Below, one piece after another: positions 1 through 9,158 of a stretch of 64,000 nucleotides of DNA. A model generated the notes under the pieces. The model did not search any database. It saw nothing but the letters and a program-made list of their open reading frames with translations, and had not been told where the DNA came from. This DNA is from Rubrivivax sp. (GTDB lineage Bacteria > Pseudomonadota > Gammaproteobacteria > Burkholderiales > Burkholderiaceae_C): NCBI GenBank assembly GCA_021298085.1, contig JAJTDE010000003.1:1-64000 (forward strand), given 5' to 3'. The translations under genes and the position numbers were made by a program. Within the stretch, counting starts at the first letter, position 1. Every line of letters starts with the position of its first letter.

Positions 1-189
1 TCGTGCCGCCGCTCGCTTGGCCGTCACTTAGACCACTCCGCGAGCAGCGAAGCCTTGCATTCTATGACGGGTGCTTGGAGGGTGTCAACAGGCGTCGCCA
101 ACAAAGATGCAGCGTCGGCCTTTGGCACTGACAGCCCAGCCTGGCGCGCGCGTTCGCGGGGCATCGTTCATTCAGGACGGCGACTGGTC
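1..189. other. no recognisable gene
   Basis: I see no convincing coding region, RNA or repeat in these 189 bases. They lie downstream of the broken alkyltransferase-like gene, and no frame here resembles a known protein. Confidence 0.4.
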
Positions 190-534
190 TCACCAGTCCA
201 CCGGCTTATCCGCGACGCAATGCCTTGGTTGCACTTTTTCGACCCGGCCGTGCAGAAGTTCGCGGCCCTCCGATCGCAGAAGGTTGGCTTGAAGCCGACC
301 GTCCGGATGTCGCTTCGGTGTTTCCAAGCAGCCGCCGGTTCCCACGACGCGGCGTCAGGGGTAGACCTGCCTCTCCTGATCCGTCAGCTGACCGAGGATG
401 GTGGCCACATGCCGTGGCGCCACGCCAAGGTAGTCGCCCATCGATGCGTCGCGGCACACCCAGCCGGAAGGGACAGCGGCCGTCTGCTGAAGTACCTGTC
501 TACGGATGCGTGTAAAGGACGGGGACTTGGCCAT
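190..534 (-). pseudogene. alkyltransferase-like (ATL/MGMT family) protein, internal TGA
   Basis: Reading the minus strand from the ATG at 534 gives 59 codons that look like the MGMT/ATL DNA-binding fold: an N-terminus MAKSPSFTRIRRQVL, then YLGVAPRHVATILGQL and YP. A TGA stop follows at 357-355, and RRVVGTGG continues in the same frame. The family signature at this point is P-(C/W)-H-R-V; ATL proteins carry PWHRV. Here the Trp codon (TGG) reads TGA and the following His codon reads CGC, giving P-stop-RRVV. The frame stays open after the stop to a natural-looking end at V-D-W followed by TGA (192-190), total 114 codons, the usual ATL length. ATL proteins bind O6-alkylguanine and pass it to nucleotide excision repair. 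With the binding-loop Trp lost to a stop, this copy should be non-functional unless the TGA is read through or is a sequencing error. Confidence 0.72.
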
Positions 535-651
535 GATCAGATGGCCTCGTGTGTTGATGACCCCGCAGCAGCGCGGGCGGAGTACTCCATCTTCAACGCC
601 CTGCCTCTTGGCTCTCGTGTCCCAGAAACAAGACCTCGCCCCCTGGGACCG

Positions 652-1671
652 CTATTCGGGCTGTATGCCAGCTCGCTGAATCACCTGGCCCCAACGCTGG
701 ATCCCCGCAGTCAGCAGCGCCTGGACGTCTGCCGGGCTGCTGGCAGCCAGTCGCATGCCCAACCTGCCCAATGCGAGTTGAACAGACGGTGTCGCCACAA
801 CTGCCCGGGTAACGCGGTTCAGCTGATCGATCACACCAACGTCTGTCCCCGCAGGGGCCGCCAGCGCGTTCCAGGAGGCCACCCGGTAGCCCTTTAGCCC
901 CGCCTGCAGCGCCGTGGGCAACTCAGGCGCAGCCGGGTTTCGCTCGTCCGACGCGACTGCAAGGCCACGAAGTGCCCCCGCCTGGAGTTGCGGCAGCACC
1001 GGACCCAGGATCTCGACGGCCAAATCCACCTCCCCGCTGCGCAGCGCATTCACCACAGCGGGCGTTCCCCTGTAGGGGACCACGACCCAGTCGATACCGG
1101 CGACGGTTTCAAACAGCCTGGCTGCAAGGTGCTGAGTACTGCCCACCGAGATCGTGCCGACGTTCAAGCGGCCAGGGTTCAGACGGCCAAAGTCCATCAG
1201 GGCTTGCAGGCTGACAAAGCGCGACTGCGCACTCACGAAGATGCCGAGGTCAAAGCTACCGATCAGACTAACGGGTGAAAAGTCGCGCAGGGTGTCATAC
1301 GGCAAGCGCTTGAACAGGCCCACACTTACCGCGTTGGCGTTGCTCATCAGCAACAGCGTGTGTCCGTCCGGCCTGGCGCCGGCCACCGCTTGGCTGCCCA
1401 CGATACCGCCCGCGCTGGGGCGGTTGTCCACCACGACGGACTGCCCAAGCAACTGCGCCATGGGTTCGGCCAAGGTGCGTGCCGTGAGGTCTGCGATACC
1501 GCCGGGCGCAAATGGCACGATCAGGCTGATGGGGCGCTCCGGAAATGATCGCTGTGCGCGCACCGGATCCCAGCAGGAACCCGCGGCCAATGCCAATAGC
1601 GCACGGCGCGACACAGCTGACGGCGCCGGCCTCACAAATGGAACCGGAAACAAGTCATCCGGGCTTGACAT
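652..1671 (-). CDS. Bug-family (TctC-like) periplasmic solute receptor
   Basis: A 339-residue extracytoplasmic binding protein of the Bug/TctC family, a group greatly expanded in Burkholderiales. An N-terminal export signal covers about residues 20-40 (SRRALLALAAG, cleavage near RAQ). Family blocks follow: VPFAPGGIADLTAR, DNRPSAGGIVG, RPDGHTLLL and LPYDTLRDFSPVSLIG. These proteins form a two-lobed clamp that usually binds a carboxylate. No tctA/tctB membrane partners are present, so it is an orphan receptor and the ligand cannot be read from sequence. Its start overlaps the end of the next receptor by 17 bases, so the two are probably co-translated. Family assignment is firm. Confidence 0.9.
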   Translation of the reverse strand: MSSPDDLFPVPFVRPAPSAVSRRALLALAAGSCWDPVRAQRSFPERPISLIVPFAPGGIADLTARTLAEPMAQLLGQSVVVDNRPSAGGIVGSQAVAGARPDGHTLLLMSNANAVSVGLFKRLPYDTLRDFSPVSLIGSFDLGIFVSAQSRFVSLQALMDFGRLNPGRLNVGTISVGSTQHLAARLFETVAGIDWVVVPYRGTPAVVNALRSGEVDLAVEILGPVLPQLQAGALRGLAVASDERNPAAPELPTALQAGLKGYRVASWNALAAPAGTDVGVIDQLNRVTRAVVATPSVQLALGRLGMRLAASSPADVQALLTAGIQRWGQVIQRAGIQPE

Positions 1672-2647
1672 GCCCTGCCTTCACAACCCTGGCCCATCGT
1701 GGAATCTCACGGGCGATCAACTGCCCAAATGCCTCGGGTGACGAGAGCACCGGTTCGGCACCCTCCATCGCCAGTTGCTGGCCAATCTCCGGCAAGCCCA
1801 GCACACGATTGACCAAAGCATTCAAGCGTTCGACCCGCGCGGGTGGCGTTCCCACGGGCGCCACGATCCCGTACCACTGGTCTGCCTCGAAACCGGGGTA
1901 GCCACTCTCGGCGATGGTGGGGACATCCGGTAGGACTGGCAGGCGTCGCACACTGCTGACAGCCAAGGCACGCAGCCTGCCCGCCCGAATGTGGGGTAAC
2001 ACGGCCGGTGAACCGGTGAAGGTCGCGTCCACCTGGCCGGCGATGAGGTCGGTCACCGACGGTGCCGTGCCCCGATAGGGCAGATGCAGCAAAGAGAGTC
2101 CAGCCTCGAGCTTCAAGGACTCAAAGGTGATGTGGGCCGCACTGCCGTTTCCGCCGGAACTGAAGCTGAGCCGCCCGGGGGCAGCCTTGACCTGCGCGAT
2201 GAAGGACCTGAAGTCAGCGGCACCTATGGCGGCGTGGACCACCAGGACATTCGGTACGCGTGCCACAAAGGCAACCGGCGCGAAGCTTTTGACAGGGTCA
2301 TAAGGAAGTTTTTCGTACACCGCCGGGTTGACGGCCAGTGTGCCGATGTGACCCATCAGCAACGTATTGCCATCGGGCTCGGCGCGCGCCACTTCACCCG
2401 CACCAATGGAACCCCCCGCGCCAGGCCGATTCTCGACAACAACGTGTTGACCCAGCGACGCCGCCAGCGGCCCAGCCAACGCGCGGGCGAGGATGTCGGT
2501 GCTTCCGCCGGGAGTAAAGGGGACCACGAGCCGCAGTGGGCGTCCCGACTGCGCACGTGACAGGCGCGGCGCCAGGCACGCCAGGCCGGACGCCAGGAGC
2601 AGGCCGCGGCGCGCGACTCCTGGGACGTGTCGTTCACGCATCTGCAC
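1655..2647 (-). CDS. Bug-family (TctC-like) periplasmic solute receptor
   Basis: A second, full-length (330-residue) Bug-type receptor directly upstream of the first. It has a twin-Arg-containing export signal (RRGLLLASGLACLAP, cleavage near SRAQ), then VVPFTPGGSTDILAR, VENRPGAGGSIG, EPDGNTLLMG and LPYDPVKSFAPVAFVA. The two differ clearly throughout, so this is an old tandem pair and not a recent duplication. Only 11 bases separate it from the upstream TPR-protein gene, which suggests one transcript. The ligand is unknown; membrane subunits are probably shared with another locus. Confidence 0.9.
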   Translation of the reverse strand: MQMRERHVPGVARRGLLLASGLACLAPRLSRAQSGRPLRLVVPFTPGGSTDILARALAGPLAASLGQHVVVENRPGAGGSIGAGEVARAEPDGNTLLMGHIGTLAVNPAVYEKLPYDPVKSFAPVAFVARVPNVLVVHAAIGAADFRSFIAQVKAAPGRLSFSSGGNGSAAHITFESLKLEAGLSLLHLPYRGTAPSVTDLIAGQVDATFTGSPAVLPHIRAGRLRALAVSSVRRLPVLPDVPTIAESGYPGFEADQWYGIVAPVGTPPARVERLNALVNRVLGLPEIGQQLAMEGAEPVLSSPEAFGQLIAREIPRWARVVKAGHVKPG

Positions 2648-2658
2648 GCCTCGACGGG

Positions 2659-3537
2659 TCAGGGTCGGGCCAACGCGCGTCTGCGCTCGGCATAACGTTG
2701 CGCGGCGACAGTGTCGCCGCGAGCGCGGTACAGGGCCTCCAGTTCGTCAAAGACGAAGGCGCTGGGCTGAGCCGCGGCGTCGTGCTCGGCCTCCAGCCGC
2801 AGCTGCAGGCGGAGTGCGTCCTCGTCACGCGACAGCTGTCTCAAGGTCCTGGCGACCATCCACCGCGCCACCCTCACGGATCGGGCGTCGCCAGCACGCT
2901 CACGAAGCTTGAGGGCCATCTCGAAAGCAGCAAGTGCCTCTTCGTGTCGACCCAGCTGTGCCAGCGCGTAGCCCATGTTGTGCCGGATCGATGCCTCCCA
3001 GCGCTGTGCATCAGGCTGCTGCGACGTCTGGACCACCGACAGCGCCTGCTGCGCCCAGTGCAACTGCTCAACCGGTTGGGTGTCGACAAAGGCCATCATG
3101 TGCAAGGCGTCGATGGCCAGGGCATCCCGCTCAGCGGCTCGGGCGAGTGACAACGCCTGATGGAACGATTGCCGAGCCTGCGCTGCCGCGTCAGCGCTGG
3201 CACCGGGTGGTGGATGCGCCGCAGAAGCGAAGCTGCGGCCCCACTCCAGATGCCAACGAATACGCGCCTCCGGCCCCGCCGTGGCCAACCCTCCTTCGAC
3301 CTCCCGCAGCACTTGTCGTGCCTTGTCGAAATCCTTGCGCAGCCCATGTGTGCGGGCAATCTGCGTTTGCAGAACAAGAGCATCGTCACCTGATGACACA
3401 GCCAGTCGCTCCCTGAAGCGCGCTTCACTGACGTCAGGCCGGGAGAAGTCCCAGAGTGTCCCGAGGTCCAGCGCCTGTGCGGACAACACACCAAGCGCCA
3501 GAACCATGGCAACAAGGGTCGACCGGGTGCGCGGCAT
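2659..3537 (-). CDS. exported TPR-repeat protein
   Basis: I start this gene at the ATG at 3537, which gives a 292-residue product with a signal peptide (MPRTRSTLVAMVLALGVLSAQA). The same frame is open about 300 bases further upstream, but that stretch is compositionally unlike protein and overlaps the racemase gene. After the signal the chain is almost all helical with TPR-type pairs, for example IRHNMGYALAQLGRHEEALA, near residues 175-195, followed by a further helical pair to the end. TPR domains mediate protein-protein contacts; no catalytic motif is visible. It would lie in the periplasm and heads the run into the two Bug receptors. Confidence 0.7.
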   Translation of the reverse strand: MPRTRSTLVAMVLALGVLSAQALDLGTLWDFSRPDVSEARFRERLAVSSGDDALVLQTQIARTHGLRKDFDKARQVLREVEGGLATAGPEARIRWHLEWGRSFASAAHPPPGASADAAAQARQSFHQALSLARAAERDALAIDALHMMAFVDTQPVEQLHWAQQALSVVQTSQQPDAQRWEASIRHNMGYALAQLGRHEEALAAFEMALKLRERAGDARSVRVARWMVARTLRQLSRDEDALRLQLRLEAEHDAAAQPSAFVFDELEALYRARGDTVAAQRYAERRRALARP

Positions 3538-3775
3538 GCGCAGGGAGACGGCGCTCACGTCTGCCGAGGGAGCGCAGCACGGCTGATACTGCGCTGAAAC
3601 TGTCAGGCGCTGGCGGCAGACAGCCAGCCACCGCGCCGAGAACGACACGCCGACGGACCGCAGTTGTCTCGACATGGCTGCGAGCTTAACGTGCCATGAG
3701 ACGCTCAGGTCGCTGACGAACGCTCCGTACGACAGCCCTCGTCCCGGCGCTGGCATCGAGCACCCTGCGCGTTGG

Positions 3776-4471
3776 TCAGCTACCGAGGGAAGCCGCCGCG
3801 GCGGCCTGCGCATGGAGCGCTGTGGTGTCAAAGAGCGGCACGTCGGCATCGCGCTGACTCAGCAGCAATGACAACTCGGTGCAGCCGAGGATCACGGCCT
3901 GCGCGCCACTGCTCACCAGGTCTTGAATGATGTCCCGCACAGCGTCACGCGATGTGGGCTGGACGATGCCCCGGCACAACTCGTCGTAGATTACCCGGTG
4001 CACCGTGTCCCGGCCTGGACCGTCTGGCACGATGACTCGCAGGCCATGGTGCTGCGCAAGCCTGTCGCGATAGAAACCCTGCTCCATCGTGAAGCGCGTA
4101 CCGAGTAGGCCCACCGCCTGGAAGCCCGCCTGGCCCACGGCAACGCCCGTGGGGTCCGCAATGTGAAGCAAGGGGATGGCCACTGCCGCTTCGATGTCTG
4201 CAGCGACCTTGTGCATGGTGTTGGTACAGAGCACCAGCACTTCCGCCCCCGCTGACTCCAGCGCCCTGGCAGCACGTGCCAGCAGCGCTGCAGCCGCTGG
4301 CCAGTCACCGGCGCGCTGCAGCGCCTCAACCTCGGCAAAGTCGACGCTGACCAGGACCAGCTGCGCCGAATGGAGCCCGCCCAGACGAGCCTGAACCGTC
4401 TGATTGATCAGGCGGTAATACGGCAGGGTGGATTCCCAGCTCATCCCGCCCAGCAGACCGAGTGTTTTCAT
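3776..4471 (-). CDS. aspartate/glutamate racemase family protein
   Basis: A 231-residue cytoplasmic protein of the PLP-independent Asp/Glu racemase superfamily. It opens with KTLGLLGGMSWEST, the typical N-terminus of the YgeA-like branch. The two catalytic cysteines are Cys82 (in LCTNTMHK) and Cys197 (in ILGCTELSLL), the normal spacing. Such enzymes interconvert L- and D-amino acids by two-base proton transfer. It lies 36 bases downstream of aceK on the same strand. Substrate (Asp, Glu, or another amino acid) is not evident. Confidence 0.88.
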   Translation of the reverse strand: MKTLGLLGGMSWESTLPYYRLINQTVQARLGGLHSAQLVLVSVDFAEVEALQRAGDWPAAAALLARAARALESAGAEVLVLCTNTMHKVAADIEAAVAIPLLHIADPTGVAVGQAGFQAVGLLGTRFTMEQGFYRDRLAQHHGLRVIVPDGPGRDTVHRVIYDELCRGIVQPTSRDAVRDIIQDLVSSGAQAVILGCTELSLLLSQRDADVPLFDTTALHAQAAAAASLGS

Positions 4472-4507
4472 GGGTGAGTCAAACCTGTCAGCAATGGCCT
4501 TCCGCCA

Positions 4508-6346
4508 TCAATCGGCGGTCAGTTCGCTGGCCCGCTCATCCAGCGGATGGGCCGGCAACGGCGCGCCCGCACGGCGGCGGCTGAAGCGGCGCGCGGGGTC
4601 GTAGGGGAAGACGTCGTGCACATGTCCGCCCTGGATGCGTTCCTTGTGCACCTGCCAGAAGGCGGCATCCAACAGGTCGGCATGGTGCTTCATGAACACG
4701 TCGCGCACGGCAGGGTTACCCAAGAGAAATGGACCGAACGTTTCCGGGAAAACGTCCTTGGGACCGACGGCGTACCAGATCTCGCCGGACATCTCCTCTT
4801 CCTCATTGCGAGGCGTGGGCACACGGCGAAAGTTGCAGTCGGTGATGTACTCGATCTCGTCATAGTCGTAGAACACGACCTTGCCATTGCGGGTGACACC
4901 GAAATTCTTCCACAGCATGTCGCCCGGGAAGATATTGGCAGCCACCAGGTCCTTGATGGCGTTGCCGTACTCGATCACGGCGCGCTCCACGGCCGCGGTG
5001 TCGCCTTCAGCGGTGGCATCCTGCAGGTAGATGTTGAGCGGGATCATCCGGCGCTCAATGTAGACATGGCTCAGGATGAGCTCGGCGTGTCCGTCGCCGT
5101 CGCGGTCAGAAATTTCGAGCAGGCTCGGGCAGAACTTCTGGATCTCCGCCACCAGCTCGTCTTCAAAGCGGTCGCGTGGGAAAGCCACATTGCTGTACTC
5201 CAGCGTGTCGGCCATACGGCCGACACGGTCGTGGCTCTTCACGAGGAGGTACTTGCTCTTGATCAGCTCGCGCGTGGTGTCCTTCTGGGGCGGGTAGTAG
5301 TCCTTGATGACCTTGAAGACAAAGGGAAAGCTCGGCAAGTCAAACACCAGCATCACCATGCCCTTGATGCCCGGCGCAATGCGGAACTTGTCCGTGCTGT
5401 GGCGCAGGTGGTAGAGAAAGTCACGGTAGAAGCTGTTCTTGCCCTGCTTCTGCAGACCCAGCGCACTGTAGAGCTCAGCCCGCGGCTTGCGCGGCATCAG
5501 GCTGCGCAGGAACTGCACGTAGGCGCTGGGCACCTCCATGTCCACCATGAAATAGGCACGTGCGTAGGAGAACAGCATCAGGAGCTCGTCCTCACGGTAG
5601 AGCACCGTGTCGATGATCAGCTGACCGCGACCGTTGTGCAGTATTGGCAGGGCAATGGGTGTCTCCTGGAAACCATTGATCACCTTGCCCACGAGGTAGG
5701 CACCCTTGTTGCGGAAGAACAGGCTGGTCAGTACCTGGATCTGAAAGTTAGCTCTCGGGCGGAAGTCACCCATGTAGGTCTGCAGTGCATCGACCACATG
5801 GCCGATGTCCCGCGGAAGGTCTTCAAACGGAACAGTCAGCCCGAAGGACTCGACGATGCTCTGCCACACCTGCGCCCAGGTGGCCAGTTCGGGGTAGTAG
5901 GCGCGGTAGGTGGGGCGGTCCTTGTCATCACACTCGATGTACTCGGTGCTGACCGCGGGGCGAACGAAGATGAAATCGTTGTGGAAGTAGCTGTGGTGCA
6001 GGATGCGGGTGGTGACCGAATTGAAGAAGGTCTCGGCCAGCTCCGGCTGCTGATGGCCGGTGAGCAGGCCGATGTAGTGCAGCTTCACCTGCTGCCAGGT
6101 GTCAACGGCCAGCTGTCCGGCGTTGAACTCGCTTTGCAGGCGGGTGGCAGCCTCGGTGACGCGCCGGTCGTAGAACTCGATGCGCTCGCGCTGGGCGCGT
6201 TGCTGGCCATGCCAATCCAGATGCTCGAAGCGCTGTTTGGCCTGCGCGCTGGTCTCCCGAAACAGGCTGTAGTGGCGGTCAAAGCCGTCCAGCAGGGCTT
6301 TGGCGATGTCGAAGGCGCGGCTGTCGGTCAGGCGGTTGGGAAACAT
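4508..6346 (-). CDS. aceK: isocitrate dehydrogenase kinase/phosphatase AceK
   Basis: A 612-residue protein that matches AceK over its whole length. AceK phosphorylates and dephosphorylates isocitrate dehydrogenase, switching carbon between the TCA cycle and the glyoxylate bypass during growth on acetate or fatty acids. The nucleotide-binding stretch [20 protein letters not shown] sits near the middle. The catalytic part includes [20 protein letters not shown], with the Asp and Asn of the active site followed by DYDEIEYIT. No aceA or aceB is in the window, so it is separated from the enzymes whose flux it controls. The C-terminus is Arg-rich and slightly extended. Confidence 0.97.
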   Translation of the reverse strand: MFPNRLTDSRAFDIAKALLDGFDRHYSLFRETSAQAKQRFEHLDWHGQQRAQRERIEFYDRRVTEAATRLQSEFNAGQLAVDTWQQVKLHYIGLLTGHQQPELAETFFNSVTTRILHHSYFHNDFIFVRPAVSTEYIECDDKDRPTYRAYYPELATWAQVWQSIVESFGLTVPFEDLPRDIGHVVDALQTYMGDFRPRANFQIQVLTSLFFRNKGAYLVGKVINGFQETPIALPILHNGRGQLIIDTVLYREDELLMLFSYARAYFMVDMEVPSAYVQFLRSLMPRKPRAELYSALGLQKQGKNSFYRDFLYHLRHSTDKFRIAPGIKGMVMLVFDLPSFPFVFKVIKDYYPPQKDTTRELIKSKYLLVKSHDRVGRMADTLEYSNVAFPRDRFEDELVAEIQKFCPSLLEISDRDGDGHAELILSHVYIERRMIPLNIYLQDATAEGDTAAVERAVIEYGNAIKDLVAANIFPGDMLWKNFGVTRNGKVVFYDYDEIEYITDCNFRRVPTPRNEEEEMSGEIWYAVGPKDVFPETFGPFLLGNPAVRDVFMKHHADLLDAAFWQVHKERIQGGHVHDVFPYDPARRFSRRRAGAPLPAHPLDERASELTAD

Positions 6347-6429
6347 GGCATGGCTCGGGGTGTCAGGGGCGAGTGGGTGGCGTCCGTTTCAAGCGGACCT
6401 TCCCGCGGGTTTCAGACAAACCAGTGCTC

Positions 6430-7146
6430 TCAGGTCTCACCGGGGTTGGCAAGCCTGGTGGCGCTGGGCAGTGCCGACGGTGCCGAGCCGCCGCGGCGCA
6501 GATGAACCGCGGCGAGCGCCCGGGCGTAGGCAGGCTGCACTTCGTCGGCGTTGCGTATGGTCATCTCCAGATCCTGAAGTAAACCGTTATGCAGTCCGTA
6601 GACCCAACCATGGGTCACCACGCTCTGGCCGCGGGCCCAGGCGTCCTGGACCACGGTCGTCTCGCAGACGTTGAGACTCTGTTCGAGCACATTGAGCTCG
6701 CACAGGGCTCGCAGCCGGGCATCGTCGTCGGGCAGGCTGTCCAGAAAGCCACGGTGCTTGTTGCGTACGTCCTGGACGTGACGCAGCCAGTTGTCAGCCA
6801 GACCGACACGGCGGTTGTGCAGCGCCGCCGTCACGCCACCGCAACCGTAGTGACCGACCACCATGATGTGCCGCACGTGGAGTTGGTCGATGGCGTACTG
6901 CATCACGCTGAGGGCATTCAGGTCGCTGTGCACCAGCACGTTGGCCACATTGCGGTGGACAAACACATCGCCAGGCAGCAGGCCCAGGATCTCGTTGGCC
7001 GGCACGCGGCTGTCGGCGCAGCCAATCCACAGGTACTGCGGCTCCTGCTGCTGCAGCAGATTGGTGAAGAAGCCAGGCCTGCTGGCCTCGACGCCCTCAG
7101 CCCAGCGTCGGTTCTGCTCCAAAAGGTCGCGCAATCGGTAGGGCAT
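6430..7146 (-). CDS. beta-class carbonic anhydrase
   Basis: Interconverts CO2 and bicarbonate. I start at the ATG at 7146 (MPYRLRDLLEQNRRWAEG), the normal start of this family, giving 238 residues. Upstream in-frame sequence is not conserved. Zinc ligands are all present: Cys43 (CADSRVP, also supplying the Asp-Arg dyad), His99 and Cys102 (GHYGCGGV). It lies 83 bases upstream of aceK on the same strand and could be co-transcribed with it. Cytoplasmic, no signal peptide. Confidence 0.95.
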   Translation of the reverse strand: MPYRLRDLLEQNRRWAEGVEASRPGFFTNLLQQQEPQYLWIGCADSRVPANEILGLLPGDVFVHRNVANVLVHSDLNALSVMQYAIDQLHVRHIMVVGHYGCGGVTAALHNRRVGLADNWLRHVQDVRNKHRGFLDSLPDDDARLRALCELNVLEQSLNVCETTVVQDAWARGQSVVTHGWVYGLHNGLLQDLEMTIRNADEVQPAYARALAAVHLRRGGSAPSALPSATRLANPGET

Positions 7147-7292
7147 GGTCTGGACGGCGCGCCGCCGATGGCGCCACAAGGTCAGCAAAAACCCAAGGAT
7201 AGCGGCAGTGGGTGACACCAGGCTTCCGGGCAGCCAACAGCACTGCCGCGGCAAGTGGCCAGCAGCCGTGCAGGGCGGGCTTCCGGCGAGGA

Positions 7293-8310
7293 TCAGCGCT
7301 GTACCTGGGCGCTGCGGGCGTGCCACCACTCCACGAGGACGCGGTTGCCCTCAGACGTCAGGTGAAGGCCATCGCGGTAGAGCGGCACACCGGCATCGCT
7401 GGCGGCTCGATACGCTGGCAGCGCCGGCGCGAACTCCGCCCCGGCGGCGCGAGTCGCCTCAGCGATCAAGGTCTCCGCAAACAGAGGCTGAGGCAAGTCC
7501 CATTCGAACCGCGCAGGGTGAAGGACCACCAGGACCTGCGCATGGTGGGACACCAGATCGCGCACCAGCGACCTCAGCGCAGGAAACGGGCCTGTCTGCA
7601 GCAGGTAGGCCAGTTGGTTGGCAGCCCACAACTGCCGCACTCACCAGCCAGGGCTGACCGGGTTCATGCTCGCGCAGCAGCCGCAGCCGGTGCTGGGCCA
7701 GCGTCTGAGACTGATCGATCCAGTGCTCGCCGCAGACGATGCTGTCGCCCACCAGCAGGACGTGGTGCACAGCATCAAGTTCTTCGCGGCGGAAGTCGTC
7801 GCTGCGCATGCCGTAACGGTTGATGGCAATGCGGTTGACAACACGGCGGTACTCGCGGTCAGGCAGCAGGCGGTACTCGGTGATCTGGTCGCGCTGCGCC
7901 AGCGGCGGCTGACCGAAGCCCATAAAACGGGCAGCGGTTTCACCCGACATGAGCACCACCAGCAGCAGCCCGAGGCAAATACCCCGCAGCACGGGCCAAC
8001 AGGCCGCACCTGCCGCACGTGCTCGGTCGCGGAGTGGCTCGCGCAGAGCGGTACACGCGGTGGACTGGCTTCGCACCGACATGGCTCTGGCCACTCAGTG
8101 GAAGCGCGGCCTGACGCGGCGCACGCGCGGTTCCACCCATCGCACGAAGGCAGCGGCAAACAGCACCGACAGCACCAGCATTGCGACGAGCAGGACCGCC
8201 CAGTTTCGGAACACAGCCGACCGCTGCTGCAGGAAGACGACCACCACGAAGTGGATCAGGTATGTGGCGTAGGAGTCCCGGGCGCATTGACTCACCCGAA
8301 CTGCTACGGT
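7293..8310 (-). pseudogene. decayed acyltransferase-3 / SGNH hydrolase surface-polymer modification locus
   Basis: Three minus-strand pieces belong together. At 8295-8095 is the last part of a membrane acyltransferase-3 protein (RDSYATYLIHFVVVV, then a final membrane helix and basic tail); its front is missing. The stop overlaps a start at 8094 for an SGNH-hydrolase-like protein with a signal/anchor helix and the nucleophile block LLVGDSIVCGE. That frame fails near 7650, and the rest continues in another frame from 7640 (LWAANQLAYLLQTGPF) to 7293, ending with the catalytic DGLHLTSEGNRV block. Compared with the family, a segment between GPF and the next conserved stretch also seems deleted. 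The intact pair would O-acetylate a cell-surface glycan. I judge it a pseudogene. Confidence 0.68.
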
Positions 8311-8399
8311 GAGGGTGATGCGGCGACGCGTGCCTCGCGTAACTTACCCCCGGCTAGATAGTCCGGTCGGAGCGGAGGACCACGACAAGGCGAGTCAGC

Positions 8400-8966
8400 A
8401 TGGCAACGCGCAAGGTACCGATCGAGGCGGTGTGAACGCGGTACCGATCAAGTCCCTTCGGGGAGCGCGGCGCGATCCTGGTCGAGTTCTTCGCCATCAC
8501 CGGCTATTACCGCAAGCACGCGATCAGGTTACTTGCCGGGCCCCGTACGGCGCCCGAGAAGCGCAGACCAAGCGTCCGGTACGACACTGCCGTGCGCGAG
8601 GCGCTGTGCGTGTTGTGGGAGGTCATCGACAGCGTTTGCTCCAAGCGCCTCAAGGTAATGATCCCGACGCTCCTGCCAGCGCTGTTACGGCACGGCAAGC
8701 TTGAGGAGAACTCGGGCCTGCAAGTGCAGTGGGCAGCGGTGAGCCCAGCAACCATTGACCGCCTCCTCGCGCCTGCCCGGCTGGCCAGAGCGAAGGGACG
8801 CAGGCTCGCCGCCAGCCTCAGCTCCGCCGTGCGGCGGGCGGTGCCGATCGGCACGTTCGGCAACTGGGCCGATCCTTCGCCAGGCTACGTCGAGGTGGAC
8901 TTCTTTGCCCACCGCCGACCCCTTCGACCACATGCCCACAGCCATCAAGAGCGCGAAGAAGTCTGA
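8400..8966 (+). mobile_element. transposase remnant (rve/integrase type), N-terminal part only
   Basis: Reading from the ATG at 8400 gives MATRKVPIEAV, a TGA at 8433-8435, then in the same frame RYRSSPFGERGAILVEFFAITGYYRKHAIRLL and on through AVREALCVLWEVIDSVCSKRLK, PALLRHGKL, SPATIDRLL and PIGTFGNW. It closes at GYVEVDFFAH, where the first catalytic Asp of the integrase core normally sits. This is the layout of a known bacterial rve-type transposase family whose DNA-binding half precedes the DDE domain. After DFFAH (about 8915) the similarity ends, so the catalytic domain is gone. The element is dead twice over: an internal stop and a 3' truncation. I could not find its terminal inverted repeats. 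Exact IS family not assigned. Confidence 0.72.
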
Positions 8967-8977
8967 AACGACCGTCC

Positions 8978-9004
8978 CTCACGGAAAGCCTTCTTCCGTG
9001 AGGT
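8978..9004. repeat. perfect 10-bp inverted repeat (stem-loop)
   Basis: CCTCACGGAA at 8978-8987 and TTCCGTGAGG at 8995-9004 are exact reverse complements with a 7-base loop. It lies between the truncated transposase and the broken esterase gene. There is no T-run after it, so it is not a typical intrinsic terminator. It may be the scar or end of a lost mobile element, or a transcription attenuator. Confidence 0.6.
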
Positions 9005-9158
9005 AACACAAGGGGTCGGTTCCTGGTCTCGCTTGACAACATCGATTGACGGACATGGCGGGGCAACCGACATACCGTCTCGACTCGAGCCCGCACTGGG
9101 GCTGCGCAACGGGCGCTCGCCAAGGGCGCCTCCCAAACAATGGGATTGGCCCATATCC

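Noticed and set aside
4547-6505. Long open frame of about 650 codons on the plus strand
   Set aside because: It runs antisense to aceK, has no similarity to any family and uses low-quality repeats of His, Val and Gln typical of high-GC antisense frames.
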